14,582 nt of DNA, from contig BBCA01000067.1 of the NCBI GenBank assembly GCA_001311805.1, positions 1 to 14,582 of the forward strand, in the 5' to 3' direction. Positions 9,457 through 14,582 of this stretch are shown here, in pieces. Within the stretch, counting starts at the first letter, position 1, and every line of letters begins with the position of its first letter. The notes beneath the pieces are model-generated. The model saw only the letters and a program-made list of their open reading frames with translations, was not told the DNA's origin and ran no database searches. Source of the stretch: Lentibacillus juripiscarius JCM 12147 (lineage in GTDB: Bacteria > Bacillota > Bacilli > Bacillales_D > Amphibacillaceae). A program made the position numbers and the translations under genes.

Positions 9457-9520
9457 GCATCAATGCAGATTTCTTGATTAAGTTTCACCTATTAGTTTAG
9501 CATGCGGAGGAGTTCCTGTC

Positions 9521-9775
9521 ATGTGGTCAAATCCAATTTCATGCCAAAATACTGCTTATTCAATGCTTCCTTCTCGCATAATTCAACGTTCTGACTACCA
9601 ATTCATTCTTTACGTCACACACACTGTTCTATTACTTGAATCTGGTGCAAACATGAAGTATATACAAGAACGATTAGGTCATGGTAGTTACCAAATTACC
9701 GCAGACGCTTACACTCATGTATCCAAAAGAATGGATCAAAAATACCGCCCAATTTGAAGCATATACTTTGGCTAA
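9521..9775 (+). pseudogene. C-terminal remnant of a tyrosine recombinase/integrase
   Basis: The stretch encodes LLLESGANMKYIQERLGHGSYQITADAYTHVSKRM, the unmistakable end of a phage-type tyrosine recombinase, with LGH and the tyrosine in DAYTHV (nucleophile position). Just upstream another frame encodes HSLRHTH, the His/Arg catalytic box. To join them one C must be restored near 9607 and two bases in the CA repeat near 9617-9624, and a missing A near 9739-9743 then extends the C-terminus (NTAQFEAYT). The N-terminal two-thirds of the enzyme is not present. It marks a former prophage or genomic-island end. Unlike the other genes here, it is truly truncated. Confidence 0.75.
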
Positions 9776-10000
9776 CCCAAAAACCAATGGATTCATGCTT
9801 GATAATTGGCTGTTTCAACTATTTCCACTGATTTTGGAAATTGCTTTATTACCTCCCTATTACTGTGGTATCGTTCATTGAAATCACCGGTACCGTTTAT
9901 CCATAAGATATCGTTACATTAAAATATACATATTAGGGAATTATATATATTGGTCAAGTTTTACATTCCGCTAAATTACCATGAGGGAAGGATGTTTAAT

Positions 10001-11106
10001 ATGTCGGAAAGAATTTTTATCAGCCCCGCGAAGTATGTACAAGGGAAAAATGCAATCGAGAAAATCGGGGACTACCTGAAGGATATTGGAAGTCAAACGG
10101 TTGTTATTGCTGATGAAACCGTATGGGATATTGCTGGACATAAAGTTGTAGATGCACTGAAAAAGAAAAACATAGCCTCAGAAGAAATTCTGTTTAATGG
10201 TGAAGCTTCAAATGAAGAAATTAAGCGGATTTCTAAAGAAGCCAAGGGTGCAGGAGCAACGATTGTTGTTGGTGTTGGAGGAGGAAAAACATTAGATACA
10301 TCAAAAGCGATAGCAGACGAGCTGGACGCTTATACCGTTATTGTACCAACTGCTGCGTCTGCTGATGCCCCAACAAGTGCATTGTCGGTGGTTTATTCGG
10401 ACGAAGGTGTTTTGAATCATATCGTTTTTATAATCATAATCCAAATTTGATTCTTTTGGATTCACATGTTATTTCAGAAGCACCTCCACGTCTGTTGACA
10501 TCGGGTATAGCAGACGCAATGGCCACATGGATTGAAGCAAGAGCAGTAATTAATTTTGGTGGAAGTAACCAGGCGGGAGGAACAACCACTATAGCTGCTA
10601 AGGCGATTGCTGAAAAATGTGAAGAAACCTTATTTAGATATGGTCATTTGGCATATGAATCCGCAAAAGCGAAAGTCGTAACCCCGGCACTTGAGGAGAT
10701 TATTGAGGCAAATACGCTCCTTAGTGGTTTAGGTTTTGAAAGTGGTGGTTTGGCTGCGGCTCATGCTATTCATAATGGATTCACAGCACTTGATGGCGAA
10801 ATTCATCACTTAACACACGGTGAAAAAGTTGCTTTTGGTACATTGGCCCAATTAGCACTGGAAAAACATTCACTCGAAGAAATGGAAAGATATATCGGAT
10901 TTTATATCAGCTTGGATCTGCCGGTTACACTGGAAGATATTAAGCTAAAAGATGCCACAAGGGAAGATATTATGAAGGTAGCTGAGGCTGCAATAGTTGA
11001 CGGCGAAACGATTCACAATGGATTTAACGTCACAGCTGATGAAGTTGCGGACGCAATCTTTGCCGCTGATCAGTATTCAAAGGCATATAAAGAGAAATAT
11101 AAGTGA
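10001..11106 (+). CDS. gldA: Glycerol dehydrogenase (NAD+, zinc-type), frameshifted as read
   Basis: Iron/zinc alcohol-dehydrogenase-family enzyme oxidising glycerol to dihydroxyacetone with NAD+. The corrected length is 368 residues (typical 365-370). The N-terminus [12 protein letters not shown] and NAD-binding [14 protein letters not shown] (residues 91-103) are typical of GldA. The metal ligands are the Asp in [10 protein letters not shown] and the His residues in [10 protein letters not shown] and [10 protein letters not shown]. The start is ATG 10001 after AGGGAAGGA; an ATG at 9992 is possible. One T is missing from the run at 10410-10413. Correction gives [18 protein letters not shown], the family sequence, in place of the nonsense [11 protein letters not shown]. 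It appears monocistronic. It could act on related small polyols, but GldA is the best match. Confidence 0.93.
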
Positions 11107-11114
11107 TGGATTAA

Positions 11115-11150
11115 AAATGAATGGAAGGGAGAGTTCCCTTCCAATTCATC
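11115..11150 (+). terminator. Hairpin after gldA, possible weak terminator
   Basis: GGAAGGGA and TCCCTTCC form an 8-bp stem with a short loop, extended by GAAT/ATTC across a one-base bulge, 20 nt after the gldA stop. No T run follows, so it may be a weak terminator or an mRNA-end stabiliser. Confidence 0.4.
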
Positions 11151-11651
11151 CAATAGATGAGACAGTACTAAGCAATCGAGCATAAAATCCGGTCACAGAC
11201 TCGAAAAGCGTCTAGACCCGTGATTGCATTTATTTGTTCAACCCAAGCACCATGCTTTACACCACCCCATCGGGTAGGATTTCGTCAGCCGGACTATTAC
11301 GGTAAATTCTCACGCCTATTAACCGAGCTTATAACACGCTTGAACAGTGTGCTGTTCGACGCAGGAGAAGCTGTTCAGAGCTTTTCATTCATCTCCTCAA
11401 CTAACCCTTCAGTATTAAGAAATTAAAACTGCCTAACCTTTACCGAAATTGTGTGACCACATTTCGTTTGAATCAGGAACGTTTTGACTCTACACTCGAG
11501 CTATTTCCCGCTTTGCACGAGCGCGCGGGCGCCTCCCTCGACACCATCGTAGGGCTTAATGCGAAATACACATTGACGATTTAATTGAAGCATAATACCT
11601 TATGAAATGGGGATGATAATGTGAAGATTTCGTCCGGAGGGAAGTGGAATA
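11151..11651. other. Long intergenic region without recognisable genes
   Basis: About 500 bases with locally higher GC than the surroundings, especially 11495-11555. Open stretches exist (11220-11426, and one ending near 11583), but none has a ribosome site, a convincing start or a known motif. A small inverted repeat GAACAG/CTGTTC lies at 11342-11357. It may be a decayed mobile-element or gene remnant. The last 80 bases must include the leader and promoter of the hydroxylase gene, but I could not identify a clear promoter or Fur box. Confidence 0.5.
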
Positions 11652-12963
11652 ATGGCTGACAAATTGTACGATATTATTGGGATTGGTATAGGGCCTTATA
11701 ATCTTGGCTTAGCGGCTCTTTTGGAAAATACACCTGAGCTTGATGGCATGTTTTTTGATAAGAAGCCAAAGTTTGAATGGCATCCCGGGATGTTAATTGA
11801 ACGGATGAATTTGACAACCCCCTTTTTAGGGGACCTTGTCACATTCGCTGATCCAACAAGCCGGTTCACCTACATCAACTATCTACATGAACAAAATCGT
11901 CTGTACCAGTTCTATTTCTTTAACAAGTTTCAGATTCCTCGTCAGGAATATAACCAATACTTACAATGGGTTGCAAGTCAATTGGAACAGCTCAACTTCG
12001 GTTATGACGTTGTCGATGTGATAGACCATGAAGAAGCTGATGAGCCTCACTATGAGGTGGTCGTGGAAGAAGCCTCAACCCAAAAGCGTTTCTCATACTT
12101 CACCAAAATATAACAATGGCAACTGGCAGTGAACCCTGGGTACTGGACACCATGACAGGACAGCCAAAAGAGGATGTTTTACATACAGATCGGTACTTGT
12201 TTGAAAAGGAAAACTTAGTTGAGTCCCCTAACATTACAATAGTAGGTTCTGGTCAGAGTGCCATAGAGGTTTTTCTGGATCTGTTAAAAGAACAGGAAAA
12301 TAAAGTATTTCAGTTGACGTTATTTACCCGTTCTAGTGGACTATTTCAATTGGAAAAAGCTAAATTTGGCCAGGAGTATTTTTCCCCCGATTTTGTGGAT
12401 TATTTTCATTCGCTTGGCTTTAAGCAGCGACTCGACACATTGGACACATTAGGAACGCTCAGAAAAGGGATTAATCCTCAGACGTTGATGGAATTATACG
12501 AAACGCTTTACCATAAAACAATTGGCCAAACGAAACAATCGGTAACCATCCAGCCAAATACAGAAGTGAAGAGCATAAGCAGAAAAAATGACAAGTATGT
12601 ATTGCGTTGTCATCAATGGCAAAAAGAAAATTCCTTTGACTATGAAACGAATAAGGTTATCCTGGCAACAGGGTATAAACCACATATTCCTGCATGGTTC
12701 TATGATCGTTTTCAAGATAAAATTATGTGGGAAGACGAGGACCATTATAAAGTTACCCGAGATTATCAAATCGTGTTTACCGATCAGCGAGACCACCGTT
12801 TTTCACCTTTACTAATTTGGAGCATTCTCATGGAACAGCAGCTACCAACTTGGGATTGGCCGTTCAGAAGAACATTCAAATCATAAACCTGCTTGCCGGA
12901 CGAGAAGTCTATCAAGACAGACGAAATACCATCTTTCAACAGTTTACAATGGATGATGAATAA
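11652..12963 (+). CDS. SidA/IucD/PvdA-family lysine N6-hydroxylase / ornithine N5-oxygenase, frameshifted as read
   Basis: Flavin N-hydroxylating monooxygenase of hydroxamate siderophore synthesis, 437 residues when corrected (family 430-450). FAD motif GIGIGPYNLGLAALL near residue 10, the family signature FFDKKPKFEWHPGMLI, NADPH motif VGSGQSA at about residue 199, and ATGYKPHIPAWF at about 335. The true C-terminus (GREVYQDRRNTIFQQF) lies past the stop seen at 12886. The ATG at 11652 follows GGAGGGAAG. Two indels break it: a missing A in 12105-12108 and a missing T in 12799-12803; the second hides the HGTAATNLGLAVQ segment. Sequence around the active site most resembles Bacillales lysine hydroxylases, but lysine versus ornithine is undecided. 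No siderophore synthetase or transporter is visible next to it. Iron (Fur) control is expected but not shown. Confidence 0.92.
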
Positions 12964-13319
12964 CCTATCCGAAAAATGTAGACAGAATGGTAACTATCCC
13001 CCGCTTCTTACGCACGGGATTTTTGTAGGTCACGCAATCACTATCTCTTTAACACAACCAGTGGGGGTGTATATAAAAAGCCCCCAAACATACTGCCATT
13101 TTATAAATTGATGCATATTTAAGGTCTTTTAATTATGTAGCTTATTCAATTAAAACGCCTGTTTCTGGAAGAGTTATCAGCTTGTTGTATTAGCTAATAT
13201 AAAACAAGACCCGCTTCTATTTGTTTTCGCGTGAACAATGAACCTATAAGAGCAACACTAATACTTATAATCATTGTTAGTAAAACATTACGGAGGGGAA
13301 ATAATAAATTACCAAGACT
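12964..13319. other. Intergenic region, no gene recognised
   Basis: No coding frame with a ribosome site and known motif. A G5/C5 pair (13062-13085) could form a small hairpin after the hydroxylase gene, but it lacks a T run. A 26-codon hydrophobic open frame on the minus strand (MIISISVALIGSLFTRKQIE, around 13200-13280) has no convincing context. Confidence 0.4.
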
Positions 13320-13410
13320 TATAAACCCCTAAAATGGCATTTTTGCGAAAGTAAAGGGGGCGCTAGGGCATGAGCCGGCATCACCATATGATTGGTTGGT
13401 GCCGGTTTTT
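13320..13410 (+). ncRNA. Candidate structured RNA ending in a terminator-like hairpin
   Basis: CCCCT (13326-13330) can pair with AGGGG (13355-13359) around an inner hairpin with a GAAA tetraloop (stem 13343-13346/13351-13354). Downstream, CCGGCA (13375-13380) pairs with TGCCGG (13400-13405) and is extended by TCACC/GGTTGG with one bulge, followed by five T. Two stacked structures ending in a terminator look like a small RNA or leader, but no gene follows on this strand. It matches no riboswitch class I can name. Transcription is not shown. Confidence 0.35.
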
Positions 13411-13434
13411 GTGTGCGGAGGCAGATATGGACTG

Positions 13435-13540
13435 TTCAGGGGCGGGAATCAACCAGTTCGGGGGCGAGAATCAACCGGTCGGGGTCGGGAATCAACCGGA
13501 AAGCGGCGAGAATCAACCGTTCGGGGTCAGAAATCGACCT
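13435..13540. repeat. Tandem array of five 21-22 bp degenerate repeats
   Basis: AATCAACC recurs at 13447, 13469, 13490 and 13511, and as AATCGACC at 13532, giving periods of 22, 21, 21 and 21. Each copy is preceded by a G-rich segment of the type TCGGGGNCGRG. The array is much richer in G+C than its surroundings and starts 25 nt after the terminator-like hairpin. A plus-strand open frame (13370-13606) would read a seven-residue repeat around NQP, but coding is doubtful. Confidence 0.75.
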
Positions 13541-13693
13541 AATGATAAATCGACACCATTGCTCCAATTCCGCTTAAAATCAAACCTGGTAATGCAATGG
13601 CAATAAGAAAGTCTTTTTATTTAAGCAACTTATATAGTCCTCATCTACCCCATAATCGCGCCCGTTAGTTGAACTATCGATACTTAATTATTT
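13541..13693. other. Intergenic between repeat array and membrane-protein gene
   Basis: No gene seen. GCGCCCGTTAGTTGAAC at 13659-13675 is the only GC-rich block; it is loosely inverted relative to TTCAATTAAAACGCC near 13157, possibly remnants of an element's ends. Confidence 0.35.
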
Positions 13694-13978
13694 TCATAAT
13701 GTTTTCCGGTACAGCACAATACTGACGCTATTACTGGCAAACACCAGGGCCATCCATATGGATATCATCATTTGTACTTTTTCAACAGTTGGATTTCCAA
13801 ATTGAAAATAAAAACTTTGAAAGACAAAACCAAACAGAATAAAAATAAAAGCAATCTGGCTGGACTTCGCTAAAATTTTTCTTCCTCTTTCATCTTTCCC
13901 CTCATAACCTGAAAACCAAATATAATAGGAGATACTGACGATAATAATTAGGAATGCGATTAAAAATGAGAAAAACAT
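13694..13978 (-). CDS. Small three-helix membrane protein paired with the XRE regulator
   Basis: A 94-residue protein with three predicted membrane segments (about 2-22, 42-60, 70-90). A charged cytoplasmic-type loop, YEGKDERGRKILAKSSQI, follows the first helix. Membrane proteins with a DERG/E-K-I-L-A-K-S loop often sit beside short XRE regulators in Firmicutes; I do not know an assigned function. The ATG at 13978 touches the XRE stop codon (13979-13981), and the ribosome site AAGGAGGAA lies within the end of the XRE gene, so the two are co-transcribed and probably coupled. The frame is intact. It may be a target or partner of the regulator; this is inference. Confidence 0.8.
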   Translation of the reverse strand: MFFSFLIAFLIIIVSISYYIWFSGYEGKDERGRKILAKSSQIAFIFILFGFVFQSFYFQFGNPTVEKVQMMISIWMALVFASNSVSIVLYRKTL

Positions 13979-14203
13979 TTATTCTTCCTCCTTTTCGTAT
14001 GTAAAAATGTCATCAATTCTCATTTGGAATAGCTGTGCTACTTCAAAAGCTAATATAAGAGAGGGGTTGTACTTGTTTGATTCAAGTGAATGGACGGTTT
14101 GTCTCGTCACATTTAATTGTTCAGCCACATATTTTTGTGTCCATCTTTTCTCTGCCCTAAGCAAGTAAAGATTATTCGTTAATTTGCCTTTTTGAGCTTT
14201 CAA
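13979..14203 (-). CDS. XRE-family (Cro/CI-type) transcriptional regulator
   Basis: A 74-residue single-domain helix-turn-helix protein: WTQKYVAEQLNVTRQTVHSLE is the HTH, followed by NKYNPSLILAFEVAQLFQ and DDIFTYE, typical of the short YgzD-like regulators of Firmicutes. The start is TTG 14203, preceded by GGAGAGGA; the upstream ATG in that stretch runs straight into a stop. It is transcribed with the membrane-protein gene downstream from a strong promoter that overlaps a long palindrome, suggesting autoregulation. Intact. Confidence 0.92.
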   Translation of the reverse strand: MKAQKGKLTNNLYLLRAEKRWTQKYVAEQLNVTRQTVHSLESNKYNPSLILAFEVAQLFQMRIDDIFTYEKEEE

Positions 14204-14222
14204 TTCATCCTCTCCTTCATTA

Positions 14223-14258
14223 GTTAAAAATATATTACATATGTATTATATTTTTAAC
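14223..14258. promoter_or_regulatory. 36-bp near-perfect palindrome, likely operator of the XRE gene
   Basis: The two 18-bp arms, starting GTTAAAAATATA, match at 17 of 18 positions, centred on CATATG. The -10 of the XRE promoter lies inside the palindrome and the ribosome site follows it. A dimeric repressor bound here would block its own transcription. Alternatively it could form an RNA hairpin in the leader. Confidence 0.65.
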
Positions 14259-14274
14259 TTCACTTTTTTGTCAA
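14245..14274 (-). promoter_or_regulatory. Promoter of the XRE regulator/membrane-protein pair
   Basis: Perfect -35 TTGACA (14269-14274) and perfect -10 TATAAT (14245-14250) with an 18-bp spacer on the minus strand. The -35 sits only about 7 bp from the predicted 3' end of the group II intron. Confidence 0.8.
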
Positions 14275-14280
14275 CTTACT

Positions 14281-14582
14281 ATAGAGTAGGGTAACCTTTC
14301 TCAAGGCTACCCCCTCATCAAACCGTACGTGCCCTATTAAGGCATACGGCTTACCAACGTGTTACATTATTAAATCAATCGGTGGCAAATCTTTGCCCGG
14401 CATTCATTTTACGTATGCGGTCAGGGTTGAAATATTCCTGACCTTTTTCTTTTGCTCTGGCTATGGTTCTTTTCTGTTTGGCTTGTTGAGTCTGGCTCAT
14501 TCGCTGGATATAACTTTCCAGCGTAAACCCGTAAATTTTATGGTAAAAATACCAATACGCAGGGATAAGGCCTATTCGCGCG
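14281..14582 (-). mobile_element. 3' end of a group II intron (domains IV-VI)
   Basis: On the minus strand AAGCCGTATGCC and GGGCACGTACGGTT (14320-14352) form the catalytic domain V hairpin, with the AGC triad and the two-base bulge before the second arm. Domain VI follows as GGGTAGCCTT/AAGGTTACCC with the loop GAGA, then ACTCTAT, the usual 3' end. The intron continues beyond the right edge of the window, so its class and 5' end cannot be judged. It has the same orientation as the XRE gene and ends just upstream of its promoter. Confidence 0.75.
14375..14581 (-). CDS. C-terminal part of a probable intron-encoded protein (partial)
   Basis: A 68-residue open end, beginning ARIGLIPAYWYFYHKIYGF and closing with NAGQRFATD, runs in from the window edge and stops 22 nt before domain V. 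That is where an intron-encoded reverse transcriptase/maturase would end. The visible part is rich in Lys, Arg and Gln and contains no RT motif, so identity rests on position alone. It could also be a different ORF carried in domain IV. Confidence 0.4.
   Translation of the reverse strand, partial: ARIGLIPAYWYFYHKIYGFTLESYIQRMSQTQQAKQKRTIARAKEKGQEYFNPDRIRKMNAGQRFATD

Noticed and set aside
11574..11640. Fur box and sigma-A promoter ahead of the hydroxylase gene
   Set aside because: TTGACG at about 11574 and TGATAAT near 11613 are suggestive, but spacing to a -10 is poor and the second Fur half-site is missing.
13326..13410. Cyclic-di-GMP (GEMM-I) riboswitch
   Set aside because: The GAAA-capped hairpin followed by a G-rich block is only vaguely similar; the conserved GEMM core bases are missing and no gene follows on the strand.
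13435..13540. CRISPR array
   Set aside because: Units are 21-22 bp directly abutting, degenerate, with no unique spacers and no cas genes.
13370..13606. 78-residue open frame over the repeat array, with AAAGGGGG upstream
   Set aside because: Its start lies within the terminator-like hairpin, its composition follows the DNA repeat, and no family is recognised. The repeat period near 21 explains why the frame stays open.
13155..13676. MITE-like element bounded by inverted TTCAAYTAA sequences
   Set aside because: Only nine bases match between the two ends and no target-site duplication is visible.

Overview
The window looks like a chromosomal segment of a low-GC, Gram-positive member of the Bacillaceae, probably a salt-tolerant genus near Virgibacillus, Oceanobacillus or Lentibacillus. 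The signs are the lexA / yneA-position / yneB divergent SOS locus with Bacillus-type LexA boxes, strong Shine-Dalgarno sites, a YumC-type ferredoxin-NADP reductase, a preQ1-I riboswitch ahead of queCDE, and a BCCT transporter of quaternary amines. The genus is an inference.

Layout. 1-1673: SOS locus. yneB (serine recombinase) and a 31-residue membrane peptide in the yneA position read leftward, lexA reads rightward, and the gap between them holds two promoters and three LexA-box-like sites. 1857-7482: a likely quaternary-amine oxidation module. A leftward PAS/AAA+/Fis sigma-54 activator faces a Rieske oxygenase that has a textbook -24/-12 promoter; a BCCT transporter and a ferredoxin-NADP reductase follow. 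7441-9456: leftward queC-queD-queE (queuosine precursor synthesis) behind a preQ1-I riboswitch with its own terminator. 9521-11106: a tyrosine-recombinase remnant and glycerol dehydrogenase gldA. 11107-11651: 545 bases with no recognisable gene. 11652-12963: a SidA/IucD-type lysine/ornithine N-hydroxylase. 12964-13693: a gene-poor stretch with a candidate structured RNA and a 21-22 bp tandem repeat. 13694-14274: a leftward XRE regulator plus small membrane protein pair, with a 36-bp palindrome over its promoter. 14281-14582: the 3' end of a group II intron on the minus strand.

The most important caveat: nearly every gene over 600 bp is broken as read. I count 23 single-base indels in nine genes (yneB 2, activator 3, Rieske 3, BCCT 8, ferredoxin reductase 2, queE 1, queC 1, gldA 1, hydroxylase 2), almost all in short homopolymer runs. 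Correcting them restores full-length proteins with conserved motifs, and every corrected length is a multiple of three. This pattern fits sequencing or assembly error better than gene decay, so these genes are listed as CDS over their reconstructed full span with the break points given. lexA, queD, the XRE gene and its partner are intact.

How the genes may work together: the activator would sense a substrate through its PAS domain and drive the Rieske promoter with RNA polymerase-sigma-54; the BCCT protein would import a betaine or carnitine-like compound; the Rieske enzyme would oxidise it; the reductase could supply electrons from NADPH through a ferredoxin encoded elsewhere. Substrate and electron path are inferred.
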